Origin: Streptomyces tsukubensis
GTDB lineage: Bacteria; Actinomycetota; Actinomycetes; Streptomycetales; Streptomycetaceae
Length of the DNA: 64,000 bases
NCBI RefSeq assembly: GCF_003932715.1
Contig: NZ_CP020700.1
Span: 6,408,501 to 6,472,500, forward strand
Reading direction: 5' to 3'
Part shown: one piece after another, positions 53,108-62,738 of the stretch
How positions within the stretch are numbered: position 1 is the first letter of the stretch
How the letters are laid out: every line of letters starts with the position of its first letter
Translations under genes and position numbers: made by a program
The notes under the pieces: model-generated
Databases searched by the model: none
What the model was told of the DNA's origin: nothing
Seen by the model: only the letters and a program-made list of their open reading frames with translations

Positions 53108-53761
53108 TCAGATCCGATAGCCGGAACCCGGCACGGTGACGATCACCGGCGGCTCCCCGAGCTTGCGGCGCAGGGTCATCACGGTCACCCGCACCACGTT
53201 CGTGAACGGATCGGTGTTCTCGTCCCAGGCCTTCTCCAGCAGCTGCTCCGCCGAGACCACCGCACCCTCGCTGCGCATCAGCACCTCCAGCACCGCGAAC
53301 TCCTTCGGCGCGAGCTGGATCTCCCGGCCGTCCCGGAACACCTCGCGGCGGTTCGGGTCCAGCTTGATCCCGGCGCGCTCCAGCACGGGCGGCAGCGGCA
53401 CCGTGGTCCGCCGCCCCAGCGCCCGCACCCGGGCGGTCAGCTCGGTGAATGCGAACGGCTTGGGCAGATAGTCGTCGGCGCCCAGCTCCAGGCCCTCGAC
53501 CCGGTCCGAGACGTCCCCCGACGCGGTCAGCATCAGCACCCGGGTCGGCACGCCCAGCTCCACGACCTTGCGGCACACGTCGTCGCCGTGGACCAGTGGC
53601 AGATCGCGGTCGAGCACCACCACGTCGTAGTCGTTCACGCCGATCCGCTCCAGCGCGGCGGCCCCGTCGTACACCACGTCGACCGCCATGGCCTCCCGGC
53701 GCAGCCCGGTGGCCACCGCATCGGCGAGCAGCTGCTCGTCCTCGACGACGAGTACGCGCAC
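53108..53761 (-). CDS. cutR: CutR response regulator
   Basis: A 217-residue OmpR-family regulator: acidic VVEDEQ, phospho-acceptor Asp in VVVLDRDLPLVHG, Lys in LPKPFA, and a winged-helix DNA-binding domain (LAPKEFAVLEVLMRS ... NVVRVTVMTLRRKLGE) ending VPGSGYRI. GTG 53761 begins the standard VRVLVVEDE. It forms an operon with cutS, 3 nt downstream. Confidence 0.93.
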   Translation of the reverse strand: MRVLVVEDEQLLADAVATGLRREAMAVDVVYDGAAALERIGVNDYDVVVLDRDLPLVHGDDVCRKVVELGVPTRVLMLTASGDVSDRVEGLELGADDYLPKPFAFTELTARVRALGRRTTVPLPPVLERAGIKLDPNRREVFRDGREIQLAPKEFAVLEVLMRSEGAVVSAEQLLEKAWDENTDPFTNVVRVTVMTLRRKLGEPPVIVTVPGSGYRI

Positions 53762-54144
53762 GTCGCGATCCTTCCCTTGGCCCCGTCGACCCGATCGGGG
53801 CATGTCCGTGCACTGTCTGTGCGCTTCCATCCTGCCCGTTACGCGCGTAAACCGGCTGTAAGGCGGGATGCTCCCGCCTTCGGAGCCGGAGCCGAGGTGC
53901 CGGGCGGTGCGGGAATCAAAGGATTTCCGGCGGAGTTGAGGTTTCTCTGAGGGAAGGCCGGGGGAGGACGAGAAGACACCCGAGATCACGCCCTGGAGGG
54001 CGCACCCCCCGTATGCGCCCGTCCGCCGCCGGAAGCGACGCAGGACGGCGCCGGCCGTGATCGACCCGCCCCCGTCCGCGGCTGCCCGCGGCGGAGGGCA
54101 CTCAGGCACACCCCCGTGCCACCACCCACGACGAGGGGGCGCAT
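53762..54144. other. Intergenic region between divergent cutR and a small gene
   Basis: 383 bases without a supported gene. It holds the cutRS promoter and that of the small plus-strand gene at 54145. The stretch 53800-53960 is less G+C-rich. No convincing operator repeat seen. Confidence 0.5.
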
Positions 54145-54312
54145 ATGGACGCATTCACCGCAGGACTGCTACAGCGCATAAAGGCCACGGAAACCGACCT
54201 CACCCTGGCTCGCGAGACCGGCGACGACTTCCTCGCGGATGTCGAGCTGGCCGAGCTGGAAGACCTCCGGCGGCTGGCCGCCGAGCACGGCGTGCGGGTC
54301 GAAGCGGCCTGA
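54145..54312 (+). CDS. Small helical hypothetical protein
   Basis: A 55-residue acidic, all-helical protein (FTAGLLQRIKATETDLTL, then DVELAELEDLRRLAAEHG) with a heptad-like pattern suggesting a coiled coil. ATG 54145 has GAGGGGG eight bases upstream. Small proteins of this type are common and conserved in Streptomyces; no function known. Confidence 0.75.
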   Translation: MDAFTAGLLQRIKATETDLTLARETGDDFLADVELAELEDLRRLAAEHGVRVEAA

Positions 54313-54615
54313 CCCGTCCGGCCCGGCGCCCGTCCGCACCCGTACCCACACCCACCACCGGCCCACGCCTGACGCACGACTGACGCACGCCCGACCCACG
54401 CCTCAGCCACGACTACGCACGACTGCGCGTGAACCGTAGACATCGGTGGGTCCGGCACCCGACAGGGGCCGGGCCCACCACCGTACGAACCCCGGGGTTT
54501 CCCCGGGACCGCGGACGGGCGCCGCCCCGGTCCATCCGCCCGGTGCGGCGCCACACCGTCCCCGGGCGGACATCTGCCGATGGCCGTAATCCGACGGCGG
54601 CGCCCCGGTCTCCGG
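54313..54615. other. Short tandem repeats downstream of the small gene
   Basis: 303 bases without a gene. Between about 54360 and 54428 there are degenerate tandem copies of a GACGCACGAC-like 10-12-mer. No hairpin terminator stands out. Confidence 0.55.
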
Positions 54616-55431
54616 TCAGTCGTGCCAGGCGCCGAACTCCTCCAGCAGGCCCTGGAGCGGGCCGAAGACCCCGGGGACGGCCGCGACGGCCAGCTCGTAC
54701 GAGGGAGGGCTCCCCGGGCGGCCCCCGGTCTGCGCACCGGCCTCCCGGGCGATCAGATCGCCCGCCGCCAGATCCCAGGGGTGGAGCCCCCGCTCGTAGT
54801 AGCCGTCCAGCCGGCCCGCCGCCACATCGCACAGGTCCACGGCGGCCGAGCCGCCGCGCCGGATGTCCCGCAGCTTCGGAATCAGCCGCTCCGCCACCGC
54901 TGCCTGATGGGTGCGGACCTCGGCGACGTAGTTGAAGCCCGTGGCGACGAGTGCCTGGTCCAGCGGCGGCGCCGGACGGCAGCGCACCGGCCGGTCGTTC
55001 AGGAAGGCACCCCCGCCCAGCACGGCCCGGCTCGTCTCGCCGCGCATCGGAGCCGTCACCACCCCGACGACCGTCTCGCCGTCGCGCTGTGCCGCGATCG
55101 ACACCGACCAGGTCGGCAGCCCGTAGAGGTAGTTCACCGTGCCGTCCAGCGGATCCACGACCCAGCGGATGCCGCTGGTCCCCGTGCTGGAGGCACCCTC
55201 CTCGCCCAGGAATCCGTCGTCGGGCCTGCGCTCCGCCAGAAAGCCGGTGATCAGCTTCTCGGCCGCGATGTCCATCTCGGTGACCACGTCGATCGGGCTG
55301 GACTTGGTCGCCGCCACCCCCAGATCGTCCGGACGGCCGTCGCGCAGCAGCCGGCCCGCCCGGTCGGCGGCCTCCAGGGCCAGGGCGAGCAGTTCGGACA
55401 GGAGCGGGTCACTCGTGGTGGTCACGGCCAT
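54616..55431 (-). CDS. Inositol monophosphatase family protein
   Basis: A 271-residue enzyme with the Mg-binding motifs of the family: GFLGEEGAS (Glu-Glu), WVVDPLDGTVNY (motif A, D-x-LDGT) and HPWDLAAGDLIAREAGA (motif B). It dephosphorylates inositol-1-phosphate or related sugar phosphates, feeding inositol lipid and mycothiol synthesis in actinomycetes. ATG 55431 has an AGGA directly before it. Located between cutRS and hemH. Confidence 0.93.
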   Translation of the reverse strand: MAVTTTSDPLLSELLALALEAADRAGRLLRDGRPDDLGVAATKSSPIDVVTEMDIAAEKLITGFLAERRPDDGFLGEEGASSTGTSGIRWVVDPLDGTVNYLYGLPTWSVSIAAQRDGETVVGVVTAPMRGETSRAVLGGGAFLNDRPVRCRPAPPLDQALVATGFNYVAEVRTHQAAVAERLIPKLRDIRRGGSAAVDLCDVAAGRLDGYYERGLHPWDLAAGDLIAREAGAQTGGRPGSPPSYELAVAAVPGVFGPLQGLLEEFGAWHD

Positions 55432-55449
55432 TCCTCACGGTCGGCACGG

Positions 55450-55530
55450 GAAGGAGGCGAGAAGGAGACGGGAACGGAGACGAAGGCGAAACCGGAGGCG
55501 AGAAGGAGGCGGGAACGGAGGCGAGAGGGG
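55450..55530. repeat. Purine-rich direct repeat
   Basis: A (plus-strand) purine-rich stretch in which a ~36-bp block beginning GGAGGCGAGAAGGAG (55453) recurs with few changes 41 bp later (55494). It lies in the short gap between hemH and the phosphatase gene. Role unknown. Confidence 0.6.
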
Positions 55531-55550
55531 GACAGCACGGGGGAGCGGCG

Positions 55551-56678
55551 TCATGCGTACGGATCGTCCGCACCGGCCGCCGCGGGCCGCGCGACCCGCG
55601 CCGGACAGCAGCCCACCGGGCAGACGTCGTGCGACGCCCCCAGCGCGCCCAGGGCACACGGCCGCACCGGCTCGCCGCGCTCCGTCGCCGCCCGCTCCAG
55701 GACCAGCTCCCGCACGGCCGCCGCGAACCGCGGGTCCGCGCCGACCGTCGCCGACCGGCGCACCGGCAGCCCCAGCTCGGCCGCCTTGGCCGCCGCTTCC
55801 GTATCGAGGTCGTACAGCACCTCCATATGGTCCGAGACGAACCCGATGGGCACCATCACGGCCGCCGGGGCCCCCGCGCCGTGCAACTCCTCCAGGTGGT
55901 CGCAGACGTCGGGCTCCAGCCAGGGGATGTGCGGGGCGCCGCTGCGGGACTGGTAGACCAGCTCCCAGGGGCGGTCCGCACCGGTCTCCGCACGGACGGC
56001 GTCCGCGATCACCCGGGCCACGTCCCGGTGCTCCCGCAGATACGCCCCGCCGTCGCCGTGCCCCTCCACCGGGCCGGAAGCGTCCGCCGATGCCGTGGGG
56101 ATGGAGTGCGTCGTGAACACGAGGTGCGCGTCCGCGCGCAGCTCCTCCGGCAGGTCCGCGAGCGCCGCCAGCACCCCGTCGACCATGGGCCGCACGAACC
56201 CGGGGTGGTTGAAGTAGTGCCGGAGCTTGTCGACCCGCGGCGGCTCCAGCCCCTCCGCCCCCAGTGCGCCGAGTGCGTCCGCGAGGTTCTCGCGGTACTG
56301 GCGGCAGCCCGAGTACGAGGCGTACGCGCTGGTGGCGAGCACGGCGATCCGGCGGCGTCCGTCATGGACCATGTCCCGCAGTGTGTCGGTCAGATACGGG
56401 GCCCAGTTTCTGTTGCCCCAGTACACCGGCAGGTCCAGGCCGTGGTCCGCGAAGTCCTTGCGGAGCGCGTCCAGCAGCGCACGGTTCTGGTCGTTGATCG
56501 GACTGACGCCGCCGAACAGGAAGTAGTGCTCCCCGACCTCCTTCAGACGCTCCCTGGGGATGCCCCGGCCGCGTGTCACGTTCTCCAGGAACGGGACCAC
56601 ATCGTCCGGTCCCTCGGGACCGCCGAAGGAGAGCAGGAGCAGGGCGTCGTACGGGGTGGGGTCATGCAGGTCGGACAT
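55551..56678 (-). CDS. hemH: Ferrochelatase (coproporphyrin type)
   Basis: A 375-residue class I ferrochelatase: [14 protein letters not shown] at the start, [13 protein letters not shown], the catalytic-His block [12 protein letters not shown], and [15 protein letters not shown]. Cys in SGCRQYREN and a C-terminal CALGAL...CPVGCCP cluster are the [2Fe-2S] ligands of actinobacterial enzymes. Established: actinomycetes use the coproporphyrin branch, so it inserts Fe2+ into coproporphyrin III (CpfC). ATG 56678. Confidence 0.94.
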   Translation of the reverse strand: MSDLHDPTPYDALLLLSFGGPEGPDDVVPFLENVTRGRGIPRERLKEVGEHYFLFGGVSPINDQNRALLDALRKDFADHGLDLPVYWGNRNWAPYLTDTLRDMVHDGRRRIAVLATSAYASYSGCRQYRENLADALGALGAEGLEPPRVDKLRHYFNHPGFVRPMVDGVLAALADLPEELRADAHLVFTTHSIPTASADASGPVEGHGDGGAYLREHRDVARVIADAVRAETGADRPWELVYQSRSGAPHIPWLEPDVCDHLEELHGAGAPAAVMVPIGFVSDHMEVLYDLDTEAAAKAAELGLPVRRSATVGADPRFAAAVRELVLERAATERGEPVRPCALGALGASHDVCPVGCCPARVARPAAAGADDPYA

Positions 56679-56894
56679 GAACCGATCCTCCCACCCGGCA
56701 CCGACAACGCCGCACCCACCCGCCGCCACGACCCCCGTACGAGGCACCTCCACCCTGCCGGGAACCCCGCACGGGCGAAGGTCGTTCCAGCTCACGGACC
56801 GATTTCCGGGAAACCCCGGTGCGCGCGGCCGATCCCGGCGCGTAATCTGTCATCGCCACTGATACGCCTTACCGGACCTGTCCCACCGGAGCCC

Positions 56895-58145
56895 GTGTTG
56901 CCCAGTCCCTACCGCGCCATCTTCGCCGCCCCCGGCGCCAAGGCGTTCTCCGCCGCCGGACTCGTCGGACGGCTGCCGCTGGCGATGACCGGCGTCGGAG
57001 TGCTGGCGATGATCTCCGAGCTGACCGGCCGCTACCGGCTCGCCGGTCTGGTCGCGGCGACCATCGCCCTCGCGGCCGCGGCCCTCGGCCCCCAGATATC
57101 CCGGCTGGTCGACCGGCACGGCCAGACGAAGGTGCTCCGCCCGGCCACCCTGGTGTCGGTGGCCTCGGGGACGGGCCTCATCCTCTGCGCCACCGCGGGC
57201 GCCCCGGTGTGGACGCTGTTCGTGTTCGCCGCCGGCGTCGGCTGCGTGCCGAGCGTCGGCTCGATGGTCCGCGCCCGCTGGGCGGCGATCTACCAGGGCC
57301 GCGGGGAGCTGCACACCGCGTACTCCTGGGAGTCCATCGTCGACGAACTCTGCTTCATCGCCGGACCCCCGCTGGCGATCGGCCTGTCCACCGCCTGGTT
57401 CCCGGCGGCCGGTCCGCTGCTCGCCGGTCTCTTCCTGATGACCGGAGTCTTCTGGCTGACCGCCCAGAAGGCCACCGAGCCGATCCCGGCCCCGCGGGAG
57501 CACCACACGCCCGGCTCGGCGATGGCCTCGCGCGGCCTCCAGGTCCTGGTGGTCACCTTCGTCGCCACGGGCGCCATCTTCGGCTCGGTCGAGGTGATCT
57601 CCGTGGCCTTCGCCGAGGAGCAGGGCAACAAGGCCGCGTCCAGCATCGCGCTGGCGGTCTACGCCGCCGGTTCCTGCCTGGCGGGACTGGTCTTCGGACT
57701 GCTCCGCCTCAAGGGCTCGCCCGGACGTCGTTGGCTGCTCGGCGTCTGCGCGATGGCCGTGAGCACGATCCCCCTCCTGTTCGTCGGGAACCTGGTCGCC
57801 CTGAGCCTGGCGCTGTTCGTCGCGGGCCTGGCCATCGCCCCGACGATGGTGACCACCATGGGGCTGGTCGGTTCGCACGTCCCCTCCGCCAAGCTGACCG
57901 AGGGGATGACCTGGGTCAGTACGGGCCTCGCGGTCGGCGTGGCGCTGGGCTCCGGCGCGGCGGGTGTCGCCGTCGACGAATGGGGTGCGCAGACCGCGTA
58001 CGGCGTCCCGGGGGTTGCCGGACTGCTGGCGGCCGTGGTGGCGTTCGTCGGATACCGCCGGCTGAGCCGGCCGGCGACGACGCGGGAGGGGCAGCGGGTC
58101 GATGAGCACGATCAGCACGCAGAGCGGGACGCGAACCTGGCGTAA
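56895..58145 (+). CDS. MFS transporter
   Basis: A 416-residue permease with about 12 hydrophobic segments, the loop 2-3 motif SRLVDRHGQTKVLRP, and a small-membrane-helix-rich C-half (SLALFVAGLAIAPTMVTTMGL, abbreviated). The start is GTG 56895 or TTG 56898, after GGAG. It belongs to the YbfB/YcaD-like drug or metabolite exporters by appearance. The oxidase gene starts 44 nt before its stop, indicating co-translation. Substrate unknown. Confidence 0.88.
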   Translation: MLPSPYRAIFAAPGAKAFSAAGLVGRLPLAMTGVGVLAMISELTGRYRLAGLVAATIALAAAALGPQISRLVDRHGQTKVLRPATLVSVASGTGLILCATAGAPVWTLFVFAAGVGCVPSVGSMVRARWAAIYQGRGELHTAYSWESIVDELCFIAGPPLAIGLSTAWFPAAGPLLAGLFLMTGVFWLTAQKATEPIPAPREHHTPGSAMASRGLQVLVVTFVATGAIFGSVEVISVAFAEEQGNKAASSIALAVYAAGSCLAGLVFGLLRLKGSPGRRWLLGVCAMAVSTIPLLFVGNLVALSLALFVAGLAIAPTMVTTMGLVGSHVPSAKLTEGMTWVSTGLAVGVALGSGAAGVAVDEWGAQTAYGVPGVAGLLAAVVAFVGYRRLSRPATTREGQRVDEHDQHAERDANLA

Positions 58146-59424
58146 CTGGGCGGGGACCGTCACCGCCCGCCCCGTGCGGGAGGCGATGCCCGCGTCGGCG
58201 GACGAGGTCGCCGCCGCGGTACGGCGGGCCGCCGAGGACGGCCTCCGGGTCAAAACGGTCGGTACGGGCCACTCCTTCACGGCCGTCGCAGCCACCGACG
58301 GGCTGCTCATCCGTCCCGATCTCCTCACGGGCATCCGGCGGATCGACCGCGAGGCCATGACGGTGACCGTGGCCTCCGGCACCCCCTTGAGGCGGCTCAA
58401 CCAGGCCCTCGCGCGCGAGGGCCTGTCGCTCGCCAACATGGGCGACATCATGGCGCAGACCGTCGCCGGGGCGGTCAGCACCGGCACGCACGGCACGGGC
58501 CGGGACTCCGGTTCGCTGGCCGCCCAGATCCGCGGCCTGGAACTGGTCACCGCCGACGGCTCCCTGCTGACCTGCGACGCCGAGACCCGCCCGGAGGTCT
58601 TCGCCGCCGCCAGGATCGGCCTGGGCGCCCTCGGAGTGATCACGGCAGTCACCCTCGCCGTCGAACCGCTCTTCCTGCTGACCGCACGGGAGGAGCCGAT
58701 GACCTTCGGCCGGGTGGTCGCCGAATTCGAGGAGCTGCACGCGGAGAACGAGCACTTCGAGTTCTACTGGTTCCCCCACACGGACAACTGCAACACCAAG
58801 CGCAACAACCGCAGCGCGGGACCCCTGATCTCACCCGGTGCGCTCCTCGGGTGGATAGACGACGAACTCCTCTCCAACGGCCTGTTCCAGGTGGCGAACT
58901 CCGTCGGCCGGGCCGTCCCCGCCGCGATACCGCCGATCGCCAGATTCGCCAGCCGGGCCCTGTCCGCCCGTACGTACACCGACATTCCCTACAAGGTCTT
59001 CACCTCCCCCCGCCGGGTGCGCTTCGTGGAGATGGAGTACGCGCTGCCGCGCGAGGCCTGTACGGCGGCGCTGCGCGAGGTCCGGGCGATGATCGAACGC
59101 TCGCCGCTGAAGATCAGCTTCCCGGTCGAGGTACGGACCGCCCCCGCCGACGACATCACCCTCTCCACCGCCTCCGGGCGGGACAGCGCCTACATCGCCG
59201 TCCATCTGTACCGGGGGACGCCCCACCGGGCCTACTTCACGGCGGTGGAGCGCATCATGACCGCGCACGGGGGTCGGCCGCACTGGGGCAAACTGCACAC
59301 CCGGGACGCGGAGTACCTGGCCGCGGCGTACCCGCGGTTCGGGGAGTTCACGGCGCTCCGGGACCGGCTCGACCCGGAGCGGCTGTTCGGGAACGACCAT
59401 CTGCGGCGCGTGCTGGGCGACTGA
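58102..59424 (+). CDS. D-arabinono-1,4-lactone oxidase family FAD enzyme
   Basis: A 440-residue flavoenzyme: an N-terminal PCMH-type FAD domain (RVKTVGTGHSFTAVAATDGLLI supplies the GHS covalent-FAD His context; MAQTVAGAVSTGTHGTG is the second FAD block) and a C-terminal ALO domain ending HWGKLHT, YPRFGEFTALRDRLDPERLF. It oxidises sugar-1,4-lactones or alditols with O2. ATG 58102 has GGAGGGG ten bases upstream, inside the MFS gene. The pair may couple transport and oxidation (inference). Confidence 0.92.
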   Translation: MSTISTQSGTRTWRNWAGTVTARPVREAMPASADEVAAAVRRAAEDGLRVKTVGTGHSFTAVAATDGLLIRPDLLTGIRRIDREAMTVTVASGTPLRRLNQALAREGLSLANMGDIMAQTVAGAVSTGTHGTGRDSGSLAAQIRGLELVTADGSLLTCDAETRPEVFAAARIGLGALGVITAVTLAVEPLFLLTAREEPMTFGRVVAEFEELHAENEHFEFYWFPHTDNCNTKRNNRSAGPLISPGALLGWIDDELLSNGLFQVANSVGRAVPAAIPPIARFASRALSARTYTDIPYKVFTSPRRVRFVEMEYALPREACTAALREVRAMIERSPLKISFPVEVRTAPADDITLSTASGRDSAYIAVHLYRGTPHRAYFTAVERIMTAHGGRPHWGKLHTRDAEYLAAAYPRFGEFTALRDRLDPERLFGNDHLRRVLGD

Positions 59425-59443
59425 ACGGGCCGCAGGGGGCGGG

Positions 59444-60403
59444 TCATCCGCCGCCGGCCGCGCTCCCCGCTGTACCGGCGCCGGTACCCGTGCCCGTACG
59501 CGAACCGGATTCCGCTCCCGGGCCCTTGGAGCCGCCGTCGGTGCCGGTGGCCGTTCCGGGGGCGGTGCCGCCCGTTCCGGGGGCTTCCGTGGTCGGAGGA
59601 GTCGGGTCGGGTGCCGGCGGGTCCGGAGTGGCGGACGGTCCGGGGGAGGGCTTTCCGCCGGACGGATCCGGCTTCCCGGAGCCGCTGTTCCCGTTCCCCT
59701 CCCCGTCGGGCGTCGGACCGGCCGGCCCCTCGCCGGGCGCGTCCTCCCGCTCCGTACGGTCCCCGGTTCCTTCCTCCGGGCCGGAGGAAGGAGCGCCGGG
59801 CCGCGGGGAGGTGTCGCCGCCGCCACCGGAGCCGCCGCCTCCGGAGCCGCCCCGCACGACCGAGCCGACCGTGGTCCCCGGGCTGCCGTCGAGCCCGGAG
59901 CCGGAGAGCACTTCGTATCCGGTGATCCCGGTCATGGCGACGCCGAAGACCACGGCGGCCGCGGCGGCGGGGCGCTTCCACCCCCGCATCCGGGTGCCGT
60001 GGGTGGTGGCGGCACCGAACTCGCCCGCGGGCGCCGCCGACAGGGACCGGGACGACGGCAGGGACGGCGGCAGGGACGGCGGTACGGGCTCCGCCGGGGG
60101 AGGCCGCCTCCCTCCTGCGGGGGTCCGTGCGTCACGGAGCTGGTCACCGGTACGGCTGAAGAGATGCTGGATGAGCGGGCCGCCGCAGGTGGCCACGGCG
60201 CTGACCACGCCTGCGCCGACGATCGTGCCGTACACCCCGAGTCTGGAGGCGAGTACGGCCGCGGCGACCGCGGCCAGCACGCTCGCGGCCACCTGGGGCA
60301 CGCTCAGGTCGAGCCGTCGCTCCGCCTGTTCCCGGGGCTCCCGGGAGGGGTGCGGACGGCCCGGATCGAACCGGCTGCCACCGGTTTCCGGCCTCTGATA
60401 CAT
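59444..60403 (-). CDS. Membrane protein with long disordered Pro/Gly-rich tail
   Basis: A 319-residue protein: a basic head, hydrophobic helices at about 35-75 (VPQVAASVLAAVAAAVLASRLG and TIVGAGVVSAVATCGGPLIQ) and 143-162 (AAAAAVVFGVAMTGITGYEV), then ~150 residues of Gly/Pro/Ser/Thr-rich low complexity, probably outside the cell. Start at 60403 (MYQRPETGG). Convergent with the oxidase gene. No family function known. Confidence 0.75.
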   Translation of the reverse strand: MYQRPETGGSRFDPGRPHPSREPREQAERRLDLSVPQVAASVLAAVAAAVLASRLGVYGTIVGAGVVSAVATCGGPLIQHLFSRTGDQLRDARTPAGGRRPPPAEPVPPSLPPSLPSSRSLSAAPAGEFGAATTHGTRMRGWKRPAAAAAVVFGVAMTGITGYEVLSGSGLDGSPGTTVGSVVRGGSGGGGSGGGGDTSPRPGAPSSGPEEGTGDRTEREDAPGEGPAGPTPDGEGNGNSGSGKPDPSGGKPSPGPSATPDPPAPDPTPPTTEAPGTGGTAPGTATGTDGGSKGPGAESGSRTGTGTGAGTAGSAAGGG

Positions 60404-60891
60404 CGTCTGTCCCTGCTCGCCCTTCTGCGGAGTCCGTACACATGAGGGACAGATGGGGCGAAGTGAATAGTTCCCTTTGGGGAGATTCTGTGAACCAAGA
60501 CACCTGTCTCACTCGTTCGGCGGACGGTCGCGCCGTCCGCCGTGAACTTCGGTGGCGAGGCAGTCCACCCTGATGGCCCGAATGGAGTACTGTGGCCAGC
60601 CTTGGGCCCGGACTCCCTCATGGGTGCCCGGATCCCGGGAAATGGGGGCCGAAAGCGGCGCTCGATCCGGCGGCGTCGCAATACCGCGCGGAAATCTGCA
60701 CGCAGAGTGATTCTGTGATCACGCTGAGTGGCCAACAGGTAACCGTGCCACAGTGGCGATCACGGGCCTGTGCCCGACACGCCGGAGCAACTCGGCAAGG
60801 TTGTGGCAGGCTGCACCCGGGCAGGCCACACTCGACTAGCGGAAGCAGCGACGCACAGGTGACGTCGGCAGGCACCACCCGGGAGGTCCCC
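60404..60891. other. Intergenic region between divergent genes, sepH promoter
   Basis: 488 bases without a supported gene. It must hold the sepH promoter and that of the minus-strand membrane protein. An A/T-rich spot lies at 60450-60490 and 60690-60740. No operator repeat seen. Confidence 0.5.
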
Positions 60892-61938
60892 ATGCCCGAA
60901 CTGCGTGTCGTGGCCGTCTCCAACGACGGCACACGACTGGTGCTCAAGGCTGCGGACAGCACGGAGTACACCCTTCCGATCGACGAGCGGCTGCGGGCCG
61001 CCGTACGCAACGACCGCGCCCGCCTCGGCCAGATCGAAATCGAGGTCGAGAGCCACCTCCGTCCCCGGGACATCCAGGCCCGGATACGCGCGGGAGCCTC
61101 GGCGGAGGAAGTCGCCCAGATGGCGGGCATCCCGGTCGAACGGGTGCGCCGCTTCGAGGGCCCCGTGCTCGCCGAGCGGGCCTTCATGGCCGAGCGCGCC
61201 CGCAAGACCCCCGTACGACGCCCCGGGGAGAACTCCGGGCCCCCGCTCGGCGAGGCCGTCCAGGAACGGCTGGTGCTGCGCGGTGCGGAGAAGGACACCA
61301 CCCTCTGGGACTCCTGGCGGCGTGACGACGGCACCTGGGAGGTGCTGCTCGTCTACCGGGTGGCGGGCGAACCCCACTCCGCGAGCTGGACGTACGACCC
61401 GCCGCGCAGGCTGGTGCAGGCCGTCGACGACGAAGCGCGCGCGCTGATCGGCGAGACGGACGACACCATCGCCGCGCACGAGGCCAGCGTTCCGTTTGTG
61501 CCGAGGATCGCCAGGCTGCCCCGGGACCGGCCGCTGGACCGGACCCTCGACCGGGCGCCGGACCGGTCCGCCGGGCCGGCGGGCGGTGGTGCCCCGGCGT
61601 CCGATGACGGTGAGCGGGACTCGCTGACGAGCCTTCTGGAGGCCGTGCCGAGCTTCCGGGGCGACATGGTGGTTCCGGAGCGGCCCGTGCCCGCGGAGGC
61701 CGAGGAGAGCGCCGTGGAGCCCGAGGCGGAGGAGACGGTCGCGCCCGCGGCCTCGGCCGGCGCGGGATCCGCGTACGCCGATGTGCTGATGCCGCGTTCG
61801 GTCGCCGGCCACCGGGACCGGCTGATCGGGACCACCGACCGGCAGGCCGAGGCGGACGGCGTCCGTCCGGGACGGCGTGCCGCCGTCCCGAGCTGGGACG
61901 AGATCGTCTTCGGTACGCGCCGCAAGAAGCAGGACTGA
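60892..61938 (+). CDS. sepH: Septation protein SepH
   Basis: A 348-residue SepH/DUF3071 protein: start MPELRVVAVSNDGTRLVLK, an N-terminal domain with an HTH (IQARIRAGASAEEVAQMAGI), the conserved LWDSWRRDDGTWEVLLVYR segment (abbreviated), a long acidic linker, and the invariant end WDEIVFGTRRKKQD. Established: SepH binds FtsZ and promotes its assembly at sporulation and vegetative septa in actinomycetes. ATG 60892 has GGGAGG five bases upstream. Confidence 0.95.
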   Translation: MPELRVVAVSNDGTRLVLKAADSTEYTLPIDERLRAAVRNDRARLGQIEIEVESHLRPRDIQARIRAGASAEEVAQMAGIPVERVRRFEGPVLAERAFMAERARKTPVRRPGENSGPPLGEAVQERLVLRGAEKDTTLWDSWRRDDGTWEVLLVYRVAGEPHSASWTYDPPRRLVQAVDDEARALIGETDDTIAAHEASVPFVPRIARLPRDRPLDRTLDRAPDRSAGPAGGGAPASDDGERDSLTSLLEAVPSFRGDMVVPERPVPAEAEESAVEPEAEETVAPAASAGAGSAYADVLMPRSVAGHRDRLIGTTDRQAEADGVRPGRRAAVPSWDEIVFGTRRKKQD

Positions 61939-61940
61939 CA

Positions 61941-61971
61941 CCGGCGGCGGCCCTTCCCGGGCCGCCGCCGG
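61941..61971. terminator. Bidirectional terminator hairpin between sepH and the amidotransferase gene
   Basis: Perfect 13-bp arms (61941-61953 and 61959-61971) with a 5-nt loop, 2 nt after the sepH stop and 5 nt past the stop of the convergent gene at 61977. Confidence 0.85.
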
Positions 61972-61976
61972 GACGG

Positions 61977-62738
61977 TCATGGACCGGGAGCGCCCGCCGC
62001 GGCCCGGACGAAGGCGTCGAAGATGCGCTGCTGGGCTGGGTCGTCGTGCGCCGTGTCCTCCGGATGCCACTGAACCGCGGTCAGCCAGTCCTGCGCACCG
62101 ACGAGTTCCAGCGCTTCCGCCGTGCCGTCCGCGGCCCGTGCCGTGACCCGCAGTCCGTCGCCGAGCAGATCGACCCGTTGCCGGTGGTGGCAGGAGGCCC
62201 GCACCGTCTCGTTTCCGGCGATCCGCGCTATCCGGGAACCGGGGCGCAGGGTGACCGGGTGGAGCAGCTGCCGGTGGCCGGATTCCGTGCCGGGCGCGTC
62301 CTCTTGAAGGGTGCCGCCGAGCACGGTGTTCACGATGTGGAGCCCGCGGCAGACCGCCAGGATCGGCAGCCCGGTGCGCAGCGCCTGACGGGCCAGTTCG
62401 AGATCGAAGCCGTCCTGCTCGGCGTCGTCCCCGGTGGAGCCCGCCGCCCCGTGGTTCGGGGAATCGTCGTGGAGCGTGCCGTTCCCGGTGTAGCGGTGCG
62501 GTGCGAAGTCCCCGCCGCCGGGCAGCAGGACCCCGTCGAAACGGGCGAGCCGGGCCGCCACATCGTCCGCGTAGGCGATTCCGCCCGGTGCGTACGGATG
62601 GAGGGTGACGGGCTCACCGCCCGCCCGCCACACCGCGTCCACGAGCGGGCGGGCACTGACCACGGCGGTGTCCGGAAGGACCGGAGCCGACGGGGAGAAG
62701 CGGGCGGGGACGGCGATGAGGGGTCTGGGCAGGGTCAC
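61977..62738 (-). CDS. Class I glutamine amidotransferase, PuuD-like gamma-glutamyl hydrolase
   Basis: A 253-residue peptidase C26 enzyme: LLPGGGDFAPHRY oxyanion region, nucleophile Cys in LAVCRGLHIVNTVLGG, and His-Glu in WHPEDTAHD. Family members hydrolyse gamma-glutamyl-GABA or similar amides in polyamine breakdown. GTG 62738 begins VTLPRPLIAVPARF, matching the family N-terminus. Stand-alone gene; substrate not certain. Confidence 0.9.
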   Translation of the reverse strand: MTLPRPLIAVPARFSPSAPVLPDTAVVSARPLVDAVWRAGGEPVTLHPYAPGGIAYADDVAARLARFDGVLLPGGGDFAPHRYTGNGTLHDDSPNHGAAGSTGDDAEQDGFDLELARQALRTGLPILAVCRGLHIVNTVLGGTLQEDAPGTESGHRQLLHPVTLRPGSRIARIAGNETVRASCHHRQRVDLLGDGLRVTARAADGTAEALELVGAQDWLTAVQWHPEDTAHDDPAQQRIFDAFVRAAAGAPGP

